Shown: positions 1 to 12,420, counted from the stretch's first letter. The stretch is 64,000 nucleotides of DNA from Siphonodentalium dalli (GCA_032622095.1 CP136062.1:134123282-134187281); one strand, 5' to 3'. The notes: a model not told the origin generated them from the letters alone. A program made the numbers and translations.

Positions 1-1890
1 GGTACTTGTATGTTGCGTATATAATACCACAATGATTAGCAGCTTGTCAAATTGTGAGTAAGTGTTATTATAGCTGCACAAAGGTAATCGGGTAGCTCCA
101 TAGCAACGGTTGCCAAGCAGTTTTGTACCATACCAATATTGTCCATACACACTCGCTAAAATGATATGACATAAAGTTAACGCGGAAGGTTGTCATAATC
201 AACTTTCAGATAGTTTTATATCATAGAAATGCTTCTCGTGTCATTGTAACCATCAATTATAGTAATCAAAACAAACAACCCATTGTTTTTTTTTTTGCAT
301 TATATTTACGCTACTCCATCATCTTCTGGCCTATAATTTTTGTTTTGCAATCCTTAGAATTGTTATATATATATATACAGAGTGATTTATCAGTTTATAT
401 TTTCTTGTCAAAGTACATTTTATAATAAAAAATATACACACATCTCAATTAAATGTCGATACACGCAGCCAATAATAGGGACTTTCAAACAAATGGCGGC
501 CATTTTATCCGCCATTTTGATTCTACCCAACTATAACGGACACATGAGTCAATGTATATATAGCCTGATCCCTTTTCAGTACAAATAGGTACATAAAACA
601 TTGTTTTTCGATCAGAAACTGAGTCATAACGATGCATACTTGTTGGGATTGAGAGAAAAACAAGAGTTGTTGTCAAAACGGTTGCCATGGCAACCATGGG
701 CATTCTCCAGCTTGGCATGATATCAAAAATGTCTTATTTTTATATGTAGTACATGCGTGTCAAGTTTGGTGCTTTTACCATAAAATGCACGATTGTGTCA
801 TCTATCCGCCCCACTACATAGCTTCATAGCTTTATCTCACCCCGATAAATTTAAAGGAAATTCCGGCTCATTTCCGAATTTATCATAAAATTAATAGTAG
901 ACACTTTTTGACGTTAGGTAATTCGTTTGTGCCATACTTATCAGCCATTGAAAAGTATATGTGTAATTAAAGTGATGTGAAACACTCCGGGAGGGTGATC
1001 AAATAGAAATGGAGGATAATCTTGCTTAAAGTAGCTATTTTTACAAATATAATATCAAAATTGTCATGATACACCTTCATTCTGATATATTAATTAAATG
1101 CAGCGTCTCGATGGTGAAATCGTTTTCGTTAGTTCATCGCCAGTAGTTGCGTCCCGAATCGAGAGGTAAATATTTACAATTGAGCGTAGTTCAGACGATG
1201 TTTTCTATGAGGTGTTACGGTCAATTCGCTTGATATTTTCGGTGATGTTAGTAGAATGCTACATTCCACCAGTTGCATAGCGCCTGCATACTAACATCAA
1301 TTCCACTCACCCGAATAAGTCCATAATATGTCTTTAACTATAAAATTGTCCAGCCTACAGAGTGGTTCGCAAAAATACTATCCGCGACCAAGTTTGGGTA
1401 CCACTATAATTTCGGGTGTCAAAGCCGCGGATCGATCCTGGGATGAGATGTCGCCAAACCGGATTTTGGATGTCTAAGACTTCGCATTTTGACCGCTTCT
1501 GCTTGAAAATATCCCCATTGGACAGTCCGGCACATGGACCAGCTTTAGGGTGAGGGTGCATGTGCAAGGGCGAAAACGTGTATGTTTGTTTCTGTTTTAT
1601 ATTCTAATGTCATACTAATAGTATAAACTATTCTGTGTTATTCGATATATGGTATAGGCCCGTAACTGTGCAACGAATGGACACATTAAATTATTTTAAA
1701 TCATGAGTTAGCAGGGACGTGGCTAGAAGGTCACTGTTGGGGGTATTCACCTAGAGTGTGTTAGTGCACACCCTTTCGTGAACTTCTATTTGCATCCCCT
1801 GTTATGTTCGAGTTTTCATGGTGTCTAAAACGTATTTTCCAATTGTTGGATATGACAACCCCTAAGTTTAGATTTATTCATCTGATGACG
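1..1890. other. intergenic or intronic, no gene recognised
   Basis: No exon that I can support was found here on either strand. The stretch holds a roughly 300-bp dispersed repeat (about 965-1270) and AT-rich unique-looking sequence. It lies upstream of the first recognised plus-strand exon, so it could be intron of that gene. Short open frames exist but lack credible splice signals. Confidence 0.5.
965..1270 (+). repeat. dispersed ~300-bp repeat, copy 1
   Basis: The segment from AATTAAAGTGATGTGAAACA to the GATGTTAGTAGAATGC region recurs at 63428-63735 in the same orientation. It recurs at 29530-29865 and 38860-39110 in the opposite orientation, with moderate divergence. The repeat has no obvious coding capacity and its class was not determined. 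Confidence 0.75.
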
Positions 1891-1894
1891 ATTT

Positions 1895-2303
1895 CAGTTC
1901 ACAAATAGAGCTCCCGATTAGAGGTCTAGCATAACTAAATTTACCATATGTAGACCTCAATATGCTTAGGCCTCATCTTCTGGGAAGTATTTATAGTCTG
2001 GAATTAATATTGTTTTAGTTGTATATACTTCTCCCTTCTGGACAGTTTCTATTTGCCCTAATTTGCTTAATATAAAATGCTTAATCGATGTGACTAATGG
2101 GTGAACATCACCAGATTCAACTGGGGAACTCCAATCTGATCCTATATGTCTCCCATAGCAGTTGAGTCATATAAGCAGAATGAGGTTCCTAGAGGGTGAA
2201 TTTGGTGACGATATACCCCGCCGTGCGGGTTGGCCTCACTAGATTCACTCTATGTGGACCTCATTCTGCAAATATGCGACACAATCTATTTCAAGGTTTG
2301 CAT
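1895..2303 (+). mobile_element. MITE-like composite with CAGAATGAGGTCC hairpins
   Basis: This is a composite of about 400 bp whose hairpin reads GAATGAGGT...GAGGGTGAATTTGGTGA and then the complementary TTCACTCTATGTGGACCTCATTC. The same arrangement occurs at 55835-56200 and, inverted, at 8797-9150; a partial copy is at 37678-37890. It ends about 50 bp before the acceptor of the exon at 2354. Confidence 0.75.
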
Positions 2304-2353
2304 GGGGCATGACATTTTTGATTGAATATATATCTTTGAAAACAAACTCCCAG

Positions 2354-2505
2354 CATGAGTTCTACCTCAGACTCCGTGCAAACTGCAAAGGAGTCGAGTC
2401 GGATGCAATTTCGGTGACAGCAAGTATATACTTTAAATGCTTCCAGGATATCACAGAAACGGGGCGAGCCTTGCACAGATACTACACTACACCGGATGAG
2501 CTCAA
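2354..2505 (+). CDS. unrecognised plus-strand gene, exon A (internal)
   Basis: This is the first of five consecutive exons of one plus-strand gene whose 3' end lies in the window. The acceptor is ACTCCCAG|CATGAG; a second AG, TACCTCAG, lies 17 bp further in. The donor is CTCAA|GTAAGAG. The frame reads HEFYLRLRANCKGVESD, continues through SIYFKCFQDITETGRALH and ends RYYTTPDELK, in phase 2, which fits the next exon exactly. The upstream exon was not found. The preceding 60 bp is the end of a MITE-like repeat. I do not recognise the protein family; no signal peptide or membrane helix is visible in this part. Confidence in coding is high because five exons join in phase and give an uninterrupted, non-repetitive protein of about 124 residues. 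Confidence 0.82.
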
Positions 2506-3615
2506 GTAAGAGTCAGGGGAGTCTTGTACTATATCAGAAAGGGGGTCAGGTTACTACGAATCGGGTGCATGGCTGGTTCCACTGTGACAAGGACCATTCT
2601 AATGCGCGTAATTCGGTAACAACAGTTTCCTGACTGAGTTTCTACTTAGGAAGTAAAAGTACATTTTAATAAACAGATTTTCGTCTAAAAAGTGGATATA
2701 TTGCTTAGTGAATGAACAGAATGGTTCCTTGACATAAATCTTAAAACAGAATAACTCGACCCCTCCAGTTGTACTGTATGGTGTTCTTAACTAAATTCTC
2801 ATTGACGAGTAATTGCCTTGAAAATATGGCCGTTTGTTGAAATTATTATCTGAACATTTCCACCAGCAATGAATACTGATTCTTCCGATTGCTTCATCGA
2901 TCACTTATAAGTATTATCTATTCGTATGTCTGTCGTCTGCTTATATATATATTTCCTGAACATGCACCCATATGTAAATATACACCATTCCAATGTATAC
3001 GTTTATAACAGGGTCGGTGAAGCCATTCGATAAAATGGGTTTAATGACTATAGTAATTTATTGTCTCAATAAATGTTCAGACATCGTGTTTGGATGTGTT
3101 ATGAATATACATTTTGAGCATTATGAAATTAAAATTGGTAGATTTGTACATGCCATGCATATCATGCAGTGTTCCAATTTTTGAGATTCCCTATGTGGCC
3201 AGTAAACTATTCGGATAGTGGGGATAGTAACGCGCTTTCGGTCTAATGCATGCCTTATCATAGATATCTGTAATTCAACCATGAACCGTTCGATATTTAC
3301 TAAGGCAAAAGTTATTGGTAGGTTGCTTTAATATTCAAACAGTTATTTCGATAAATTTGCAACATCCGCAAAAAGAATAATAATACAAGAGCTATATAAG
3401 AACTAGGTCGATAGTATGTAGTCTGTTTTATTTTTATTTTGCACCCTTGACAAATCGATGATATATATAACGAGTATAAGTATGCGGCTGTATTAATTTT
3501 AAATTAAAGTCGTTTTCAGTTCACTGGCTGTCGGATAACTTCTGATACTAATATTGCCATTTAATCCCAGAGCTACAGCGTTATTGACATTTTCATCCTA
3601 TCTTCTAATTCACAG

Positions 3616-3701
3616 GAAGACTCGAGAAGAATGGTCTGCCTTTCTGAACAGGTCTCCGGAAAGATACAGCATAAATCTACCGGATCTGCCGAACAAAAAC
3701 G
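3616..3701 (+). CDS. unrecognised plus-strand gene, exon B
   Basis: The acceptor TTCTAATTCACAG|G is strong and the donor is AACG|GTACGA. One base completes the split Lys codon of the previous exon. The exon then encodes KTREEWSAFLNRSPERYSIN followed by LPDLPNKN, and it ends in phase 1. The charged, soluble-looking sequence is unlike the low-complexity frames around it. Confidence 0.85.
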
Positions 3702-4074
3702 GTACGAATAGAATCGGGGAATAGAATGTTTTGTTATTCAAATGATATATGTTGACAGAAAAACAAACAATAGCATTTCGTGGAAAATACTTCTTATTGA
3801 TGGTAATATATTGAACAATTTACGTTAAAACCTGCATACATAAAGGAAAGGTACAGAAAACATCTCCAAAACAAATTTCATTGTCAATATGTCAATTATA
3901 TAGACTTCTACATATTTCATGCACTATTGTGGAAATGTGTGTGCAATTTCGTTCCGGGCCCCTACCACGTTGTTTCAAGCAATGTCTCTCATGAATATGC
4001 CAATGAGTGATGCATTTGACTGTAAATATAATGTACACGTGAATCTTATATGACGTATTACCTATCATTGACAG

Positions 4075-4136
4075 ATTTGCATTATGAGGGGTATGCTGTG
4101 CGATTTCTCAGACCAGAGGTCACAGCTTCATGGAGG
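4075..4136 (+). CDS. unrecognised plus-strand gene, exon C
   Basis: The acceptor is CTATCATTGACAG|AT and the donor is TGGAGG|GTGAGT. The split codon G|AT gives Asp. The exon encodes DLHYEGYAVRFLRPEV then TASWR and ends in phase 0. The following intron (4137-5878) carries two abutting TTAA-flanked MITEs. Confidence 0.86.
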
Positions 4137-4284
4137 GTGAGTATTTTCTACTTGTTTGTAATCTGGACATAATCTGAGGTCGCATTCTGGACATAACCAC
4201 ATGCCCGTGGGGAAGATACTAAAATACCAATATAGACTATCACTTGGTGGACACTCCTGCCTATGGGCCACGGGTGTTCCTCTT

Positions 4285-4488
4285 CCATTGAGAATAATAA
4301 ACTGGCAGTACAGACCCAATCGAAAGTAAGCACAGTACACACGTCGGTACCTTGACAAAAACAACATGTTCACAGTTTATTCGATAAGTTGATAATACAA
4401 TGTTTTGGAGCTTCCTCTTTAAATGGTATATAATATGGAATATGTTATATAATGTAATCTAGCTGGTGATTCGAAAATTAAGTGGGCC
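4285..4488 (+). mobile_element. partial copy of the AGGCCCACTTAATTTTCGA MITE (right half)
   Basis: The sequence from GAGAATAATAAACTGGCAGT to CGAAAATTAAGTGGGCCTTT matches the right half of the full copies at 4693-5055 and 56293-56710. The left terminus was not found, so the copy is truncated. Confidence 0.7.
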
Positions 4489-4692
4489 TTTAAAATATAT
4501 GCAGATATGTGAAATAGTATGGTATGCATGGCATTTGTGATCTGTAACTCTGCAGATATCTTATTGAATGTATGTAACGAACGTGCACTAGTATTCATTC
4601 CCCAGACCAAAGCTGTAGAGTATATATAGAGCCATTTGTCAGTCGGCATATATAGCCGATGAATCAGGAAGAATGTAGATATTATGCATTAA

Positions 4693-5055
4693 AGGCCCAC
4701 TTAATTTTCGAGTCTCCGGTTATATATTTTTTATAGTGAGTTGATATACGGTTTTAATAACAATCTATGCCATAAAATATGATTAAAATACTATAATTCA
4801 TCACTATTTGAAACATCTGTGTCTCAGAAGATGCCCACAGAGAAATAGAAAACTGCTGAAGGCTCCCCCTCTGGCACCCAGAATGCAACAGAATTCTAAC
4901 TTTTTCAACTCAACAAAAACAACATGTCCACAGTTTATTACACCGGATAAGTTGATAATACAATGTTTTGGAGCTTCCTCTTTCAAATGGTATATAATTA
5001 ATATGGCATATATTTTATATAAAGTAATCTGGGGGTTCAAAAATTAAGTGGGCCT
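4693..5055 (+). mobile_element. TTAA-flanked MITE, AGGCCCAC family, full copy
   Basis: TTAA precedes AGGCCCACTTAATTTTCGA, and the far end reads AAAATTAAGTGGGCCT followed by TTAA. The inverted termini and TTAA target duplication match piggyBac-type non-autonomous elements (family knowledge). It lies inside intron C-D of the plus-strand gene. Both strands have open frames here, but they are repeat sequence. Confidence 0.85.
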
Positions 5056-5059
5056 TTAA

Positions 5060-5619
5060 AGGGAGAATATGTGCCAATTGGAATAAATTCCCGGTAATAA
5101 CAACGATCTAATATCGACAATATATTTTTATAAATAATTAATTTGAGTCGAAGATGTCTTCTGTAAACGTTCAGGTTAACATGTTATCTTAAAATCAATA
5201 TTTAATAATTTAATACATATTTACTTTATGGCTCCAGTCATAAATTGGTTACGAATTTCCACGTACAAGACGTAATACAATTAATTGACTTATAGTGGAT
5301 TTGGCAACGCGTGGCACATATCGTGTAAAATTATGTTGAAACGGCACGTGAACTCAAGACACTCACTGAGTGACTACATATATAAAAGTAATGAGTTTGT
5401 GGGACTATTAAGCATATAATATAACATGTATTTGATACATTTGCCTGATAACTGCACACACACATCTCGGTGGCGAGCGTTCTATTTGTGTATGCCGGCT
5501 GATCTGCCATCTGTAACATTACTTTGTACTCAGCAGCCATTCAAATAATGGAAATGTGGTTACCTTATTCTACGAAGAAGAGAATATAGAAACCAACACC
5601 ATTTGAGTATAGTACCCCT
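5060..5619 (+). mobile_element. diverged TTAA-flanked MITE, AGGGGTACTGTACGCC family
   Basis: The interior (CCGGTAATAACAACGATCTA, GAGTCGAAGATGT, ending AGTACCCCTT) is a diverged version of the copies at 7163-7745 and 48298-48868. It abuts the preceding element at a shared TTAA. Confidence 0.75.
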
Positions 5620-5878
5620 TGAGTGATGCAAACCACCCTTATTTGAATCATAGAAAATACACTAATTGCTATTTTCTGTTCTGTTGTCAAAATCCTGTGA
5701 CAGAAAATGTTTGGATGCGACATGTTTCGGGTTGTGGTTCTCTGTCCGGACTGATTCCCCTTATAGACACATTGATGTGGGTTATTGAAATATATGTTAC
5801 CACTATTATGAAAGTGTTATAACTAGCTCATTGATTGTCCCAATGCACTATAATTAAATCAATTCAATTCCCTTCCAG

Positions 5879-5943
5879 TACACATTCAAGCAAGAGCCGA
5901 CTTTGGACCAGTATGGACAAAAACCAATGCCAGCTAACGTTTT
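5879..5943 (+). CDS. unrecognised plus-strand gene, exon D
   Basis: The acceptor TTCCCTTCCAG|TAC is strong and the donor TTTT|GTAAGT is consensus. The exon encodes YTFKQEPTLDQYGQKP then MPANV and ends in phase 2. It joins the phase-0 end of exon C without a frame change. Confidence 0.87.
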
Positions 5944-5996
5944 GTAAGTCTTATATGCATTCATACACTGGCAAATTTGCTTTGCATTTGTTGCAG

Positions 5997-6075
5997 GAAG
6001 TTCGTCATAGAAAACCATATGGTGCCAGAATATGAGCGGCAACATGGCTATAAAATGCACCTTTACCAAATCTAA
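5997..6075 (+). CDS. unrecognised plus-strand gene, terminal exon E with stop
   Basis: The acceptor TTTGTTGCAG|G supplies the last base of a Leu codon. The exon reads KFVIENHMVPEYERQHGYK then MHLYQI and stops at TAA 6073-6075. The short intron D-E (53 bp) is unusual beside the kilobase introns upstream. The C-terminus has no ER-retrieval or peroxisomal tripeptide motif that I recognise. A possible AATAAA polyadenylation signal is at 6541-6546. Confidence 0.86.
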
Positions 6076-7162
6076 CGACATGAGAAGTAAAATGCCTGTA
6101 GATCCACATGTAACGATGCAACTAACATTTGCCTTCTAATACCTGTATGAATGATTCTTGCGAGATAAGTGCATGCTATTTGCAGGTAAATTTCGATATA
6201 TTTCGATATATGCATGTGGAACTACAGAGATTTCACTTCTTACGTATGCATTTTATAAGCATTTTTGTGTTCGTTTTCTGACGCATTATTTATTTGTGGA
6301 TCGAAATTCCTGCAAAAAAAAAAAATTCAAGCAAATTTGCGAGTATGCGACCCCAGTCACCATTATAGGAAAATGAATTGGAGGGGGTGTGGGTGCCTCA
6401 CCCCGAACTTTGGTCAAAACTTTCAGCAGCTGTGAATGTCGTGTCGAAAACAACACAACACAACGCAGTCGGAAATTTCCACCCGAAAATAGGTTCCAAT
6501 TGTTCCGATATACTGAGTTTCCAATCAATTTCCAGTGCAGAATAAAGATCAAGATTAGAGTATTGTCCTACTTTGAGTCAACATTTTAGTTTTCAGTTGG
6601 ACATTTTCTAACTATAGAGGGGTGTTATTGTTGGAATTTTCCCAACCAGTTAGAAACTTAGAAGTATCAAGGGGTGTAAATGGCGTTATTACAGAGTGTG
6701 GAATTTTTTTCTCCAAAGGGGATGCAATTTGAAATTCTGAGGTAGACCCCAAAATGTAGACCCTCTACCCACGTCCCAGATTCGCAGCAACCTCTGATTT
6801 CTTCCTTTCCCACAGCGCCAGATATCGGGACACCCACCCACAATACAACAGGAACGTGTCATCGGAAGCATGGCGATAGGGACGCGGGCAACATGTGGGA
6901 TACCTGCAGACGGTTGGATCACAACTGCGTTGGCGCCATATGGAAGAACGCTGCAGAAGGAGGCGGAGAAATGCTTGGTAGACCCTCATCATTTTATTTC
7001 CTTATTTTGTTTGAATAAAAATGGAATGACTATAAAATATCTTGCTATAAAAGTGTCACTGCATGTGGCAGAAGGAATCAAGTTACTATACGAACCAGGC
7101 GGTCGGTTCAATTGGGGAAAGGATAGGTCTAATGCTCGAAATTCCCTGAAATATCTGTTTAA

Positions 7163-7745
7163 AGGGGTACTGTACGCCATTTTCATTAAATTTCCGGTGA
7201 CAACAACGATCTAATATCGATAATATATAGAAACATAAGTAATTTGAGTCGAACATGTATTCTGTAAACGCTCAGGTTAATAGGCTATCTTAAAATTTAA
7301 TAATTTAAAAGTTAATAATTTGATATAAATTGAATTTATGACTGGAGCCATAAAATGGCGTCAATTAAATTACGAATTACCGTAATCAAAAACAGTAATT
7401 GAGGGATACTGGATTGTTAAACCGATCGCACACACGATCGCTTAAAATATTATGATGATACGTGGAGAACACTCAAGCCACTCACTGACTAGCGATGATA
7501 CAATAACTTAAATGATTATATGGGACTAGTATGCATATAATATAACTTTTATTTGATTCATTTGGTTGAATACTTTACAAAAATTACTCGACAACGACAA
7601 TTTGTATTTTTGCATTCCGGTAAATTTGTCATCCGTAACATGACTTCGTACTCAACAGACTTTCAAATAATGGAAAAATTGTTACCTTATTCTCCGACTC
7701 GGAGACTATAGAAACCAACAACAACATTTGGCGTACAGTACCCCT
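7163..7745 (+). mobile_element. TTAA-flanked MITE, AGGGGTACTGTACGCC family, copy 1
   Basis: TTAA precedes AGGGGTACTGTACGCC and the far end is GGCGTACAGTACCCCT followed by TTAA. The 583-bp element is very similar along its length to the copy at 48298-48868, which suggests recent activity. It has no transposase frame, so it would depend on an enzyme supplied elsewhere. Confidence 0.9.
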
Positions 7746-7898
7746 TTAAGAATGTATATAAAGGAAATATTAAACTATATTTTAATAGCAGAATATTGTC
7801 TCAAAATTTATATAAATGGTATGGAGATTGAAATTAAACTTTGCTATCTAAGGCTAAATATATATGAGATAGCATAGTTAATAGTGGCTTTGTATCTG

Positions 7899-7904
7899 TT
7901 TATT
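7899..7904 (-). promoter_or_regulatory. candidate AATAAA polyadenylation signal of the PDI-like gene
   Basis: TTTATT on the plus strand reads AATAAA on the minus strand, about 250 bp past the stop of the minus-strand gene. This is the first canonical hexamer I noticed downstream; no transcript support is available. Confidence 0.35.
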
Positions 7905-8155
7905 GGCGCGCACTCAATCTCTCTTGGTGAATAGACTGGTTCCTGGTCCAAACAGCTAACATCTGAAAAGGTGGTAAATTGAACATGTCGGTGTCCATAT
8001 TAATCTCTACGGTATAAATTATAAAATATAATTAGACGAATGATTGTAATGCAACCTGAAATTTATATATATACGATCCCTATATGACTCCAAAATATAC
8101 AGTATATGTAAGTCTAACAGAAGTGTACACAGAGCGTCGCGACAATGAACATCCG

Positions 8156-8333
8156 TCATAATTCCTCGTGGTGCACTTTTAAGATGGTTGGTTCTCCCTG
8201 AACGAAAGTTCTGTCCAGGGATAGTTTTCTGTCAGTATGAAGATTGACCTGACTTCTGTGATAGTGAGACATCTGATTCAACAAGGCGTTCAGGATGTTC
8301 CTCTGTCTGGTTATATCTTCACGTTCCGATCGT
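8156..8333 (-). CDS. PDI-like gene, terminal exon: end of ERp29/PDI-D domain and HEEL signal
   Basis: This last exon of the long minus-strand gene encodes RRSEREDITRQRNILNALL, the pattern that ends ERp29-type helical (PDI-D) domains. A tail of about 40 residues follows, ending KVHHEEL and stop. HEEL fits the KDEL-like ER-retrieval consensus, so the product should be a soluble ER-lumen protein (inference from family rules). Two AGs are available: TTTTCAG|GTGACC and, 8 bp further, CCTTAG|A. Only the second keeps frame with the upstream exon at 14470-14525 (AAA AG|A gives Lys-Arg). The first would need a different upstream exon. The tail between the NIL motif and HEEL is longer than in typical ERp29. 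Confidence 0.82.
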
Positions 8334-8796
8334 CTAAGGTCACCTGAAAACAACCATGCGGTATACGTATGTTGTCATGTCTGCACGATGCACTTGTCTA
8401 TATGGATGTAGACGTCGTTGACTGAAAACTATAACGGCATAACCCTGGTTATTATGTGTGGATATATAATTCATAGCTCATAGACATGATGATTTTATGT
8501 AAACGGCAAAGTTCACAAGTATGCAATAAGAACCTACATGCGCATAAAACATAAAACAGTGATTTTCATACAACTTAAAATATATTCAGGGTTACAGAAC
8601 CACTACAATACAACAACAGCAAGATATTTTTAATTAGATTTTATATCGGTATTTCGTTTGTCATGTAAAACAAGTTATCCTGTTAGAGACCAAACTTGAC
8701 ACACAAAGAAGGATTAGAAACCAAAATCTCATTTCGAACGATTATTTCGCAAACAATATTTTGTGTTTATACTGTTTTTAATATAGATATCGATGC

Positions 8797-9150
8797 AAGT
8801 CTGAGTTTAGTGTGCATGTCATTTGCAGAATGAGGTCCCCAGAGGGTAAATTTAGTGACGCTATTCCGCATAGCGGTCTAGTATCACCAAATTCACCCTC
8901 TTGTGACCTCATTCTGCTTGGCCTCATCTGCTATGGGTGAAATAGACTCAGATTGAAGTTCCCAAGTGGTGAATATTGTGATGTACACCCATTGGGAACC
9001 TCGATTATGCAATGTGTCAATTTGGGGATATACTAGAGAAACTAAACTAAAACAGAAATAGAATCTATGAAGAAGTTTCTATAGAAATTTGATAATAAAG
9101 AAACTTTCCAGAGAAGCTTAATGGGGCCTAAGCAGAATGAGATCCCCAGA
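8797..9150 (-). mobile_element. MITE-like CAGAATGAGGTCC composite, inverted copy
   Basis: It carries the hairpin GCAGAATGAGGTCCCCAGAG...GTGACCTCATTCTGC and the adjoining GGTGAATATTGTGATGTACA arm. The order is reversed relative to 1895-2303. Confidence 0.7.
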
Positions 9151-9710
9151 TGGTGAATCTAATTATGCTAGCCCGCTAAACTCAGGCTTGTATGGATGGT
9201 GCGGCATTTACGTGCATGCAACTGGTAGAGTACACTGTTAGACTCACCAAAACTAATTTTGTTAATCAATCTCTCTCTTTCGTCATCCAACGCCAGATGA
9301 CCAGAATCAGCTATCAGGTAGATGAGGTGCAAGTAATACTCCCCTTGTCTGAAAATTGATAGACATTCGTGTTAGGTTATACATGTATATATATATAAGG
9401 TATTAAGATATAGACCAACCAGCGTATGTCTATCCTTGAAAGTTCGTACATATATAGCAAATATTTAGACATGTTCGTCAATGGGCATGTTCCCTTCGCC
9501 CATACTACAGTTTGTGGTATTGGTCGTGCAAAATGCATTACTCGAAATGTATCTAATATCCGAAATACAACATGAATTCTGGCAAATGTTTTTGCAACCA
9601 ATCTCCGAATACAATCCTATGACAAGGTGTCAAGATGACGACTGAACATATTTATATGCATCGTGATCAGTTTTGTATTGCCTTCGAGCGGTCATCCGTC
9701 GAAAACTTAA

Positions 9711-9900
9711 AGGTACTCAATCCGACTAAACACCCCTAAATTACTATTTCTTTGGCTTCGGGCAGGGGGGGGGGGGGGGGGTTCAGGAAAAAAATTACGG
9801 ATACAAGGTGGAAATTTTGTGTTTTTCAGTTTTGGGGACCCACCACCCCGGGAGCGTAAGTTTTTTCCACCCAGGTCTGGGACACCCACCCCCAAAATTG
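9711..9900 (+). mobile_element. left end of an AGGTACTCAATCCGA-family element, with a G17 run
   Basis: TTAA at 9707-9710 is followed by AGGTACTCAATCCGACTAAA and the family's CTTTGGCTTCGGGC. A 17-base G run (9765-9781) then interrupts it. The matching right terminus was not located nearby, so the copy is incomplete or split. Confidence 0.6.
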
Positions 9901-10199
9901 ATGAAAATCATGTAAATTGTACTAAATAATGTGTTGTTGGCAGGGTAAGAGTCTCTCATTGTGTCTGCACCAGAACTGAGAGAACGCTGATCAAGTACAC
10001 CCACACAAAATAAACAAACAAAGCACATGGCTGAAAAATATGCCAACAAAACCTTTAAAAACCCAAATATTTATGGTTATAAATGTAAAATACCCACTTT
10101 AACAGGATAGTTGTGTCCCTTATTAGCAATAGGTTCAAATGTGTGCATGTGTAAAGTAAAAACACCATCAATTTGATTAAATAAACACAGTTCCAATCC

Positions 10200-12420
10200 T
10201 CTCCCAGTGGCGGATCCAGTAAATTTGAAAGGGGGGGCGCTATGTATTATTATATACCGGTATACGATGCGTAGCATCATCCGAGCCGCGAAGCAGCGAG
10301 TGGGGAAGAGCAGGAGATGGGGGTCTAACCCCCTTCACGTAAGTGGGGGTCCGGGGATTTTTTTCGTATACTACATTCAAAACGACGTGTTTTCCTGTGT
10401 TCTGGACCCAGTAATATATTGCTTTATATTAGGCCTATATATGGAACGGGTAACAATAACCTTCAGTACAATTACGGTATACTATGGAAAGTTAGTGATG
10501 AAAGATCAAAGCTTCTTTGAACAGTGAACTTATCTTCTGAAAGTCTGTGCAAATGTGAATTATCTGGGCGACATGGTGATTTTGGCGCGCCGGACATGCC
10601 CACGGAATAAGCCCCCGGAATCACCGGGTGCCTATGCTTTGGGCTGGTGCATGGGAGAATATTTTGTAATTCAGGATGAATACTCGCAATCATGGCTTCT
10701 AGTCGGTACTAGTATAGAGGTGTTTCGGCTGGTATACAATGCATCTATGCAACCTCTTAATCCCTCCATTAACCATGCTATTTTTTTCAGTTTTACTTCT
10801 AATAGCCATCAGCTTCATGATACACCAGCAAAATAAGTCACCAATACAAGCCAAACGGGTGGTCAGATCACACTCCAATCACGTACTCGTTTTATTAGTA
10901 TAAACACAGTTTTCACAAAAAAATATCTGACAAGGAACTGATTAACTAGTATTCCTATCCCCTATTCATCTACATTCTGGTTGCATCCATAATGTTAATT
11001 AAAATATTGTATGTAAATTATTATCTGTTGTGTAAATGTTTGGGTTATGAATAAATATATGTTCAGTCAATCAGCTGACTAATGACGATAAGGACACATG
11101 GAAACCGATGCTTTGAAGGACTCGTGTCAGACTTTTTTTTATTAAGCAATGGAAGATGCGTATTTGTCGTGACCTGAATATGTCTTGTTATCACACATTC
11201 GGTCCAATTAGGGTGCCACAACATGTGATGGAAGATATAACCAATTTTAAATGCCTTGCATATATACCATTGGAAACGAACCAGCAATGTATTTCTATAA
11301 TATAATTCGAAAATATACTATATGTATACGGTACATGTATACCATAGTAGTATGGCGTATGTGCCTTTAGATAATCTCTTTACGATGATACTGCCACCAT
11401 GCAGTGCGTTTTATAGTCCGGGCGTTGATCGGACTACATTGTATAACCTATAGAGTGCACTGTAGACGACTCATGTTTATCATTCATTCGTTCTTTACAT
11501 ATAGATGGAATTGTCTAAATTTTGACTCCACTTTCAGAATTGCTATATTTCTTTTTGATAGAAATATTCAGTGTTGAAACTTCGGGCGCACAAAACTTGG
11601 CGCCGGGCGAGATATTCTCCGATATAAAATGTCGCAGAAATTGTTTGCTCTGCATGGCGAAAAATAGCCCGCGGACCTTCATCTCGGGATGTTGGATTCG
11701 CGCCTTGCATGGCTATACGGTCATATCGTGGAATACCAAATTGAAGTCATTTCAAACCCACATTTTTTTTTTAAACTATACGTTTGAGTAATGTAAACAT
11801 GTAAACTGCTGTATTTACATGCGCGTTAGCAATATTCAGTGCGGAATCTTCGGGCGCCCGATACAAATGGTGCCAGGATCACCTCGCAAAAAAAATCCTT
11901 GCTCTGGCGAAAATAGGGGGGCGCCCCCCTTGGATCCGTTTGTCTCCATGTGGGAAATCACTGATGAGCAATGAGGAGCTCCCCTTAAAATCATTCTAGG
12001 CGAGTGGCGGGTAGCTCTCATAAAAAAGGCCGAAGGCCTGAGGAGGAAGTATGGGAGGGGGTCAGGAGGCTTCCCCCGGAAAATTTTGAATATTAGATGC
12101 TCTGAGATTGAATCTGGAGCCTTTTAATAATCCAATCAGTGAACAACACGTTATTATATGACTTAAGTCACTGTAGTCATTTATCGACATCGACCATGTA
12201 CTTCGACCACGTGGTCACTGTATTTATCATTTATTCAATATCTTGACTGATATCATTAATATAAACAAATGAGGCCAACGGGTTTTCAGCTTTTTGACAG
12301 TAAATCAATCTAATTAATGGGTCATACATTTTGAATTAATTCCTCGATCTATTTTAGTAAATAGCGCACATAATAAAAAGAAAACATTCGTGTTTTTAGT
12401 GAATATCGGAATTACCGATC
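10200..12420. other. intron of the PDI-like gene, repeat remnants only
   Basis: The stretch contains a GTGGCGGATCCAGTAAATTT remnant rich in G and C runs (10207-10360) and otherwise AT-rich sequence. It is part of the large intron between the exons at 14470 and 8333. I see no exon that would supply D-domain residues. Confidence 0.5.

Larger units (their letters stand above)
6076..8155. other. intergenic region between two convergent genes
   Basis: This is the space between the plus-strand stop at 6075 and the minus-strand stop at 8158-8156. It should contain both 3' UTRs. It also contains a near-full MITE (7163-7745). No further coding sequence is supported. Confidence 0.65.
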
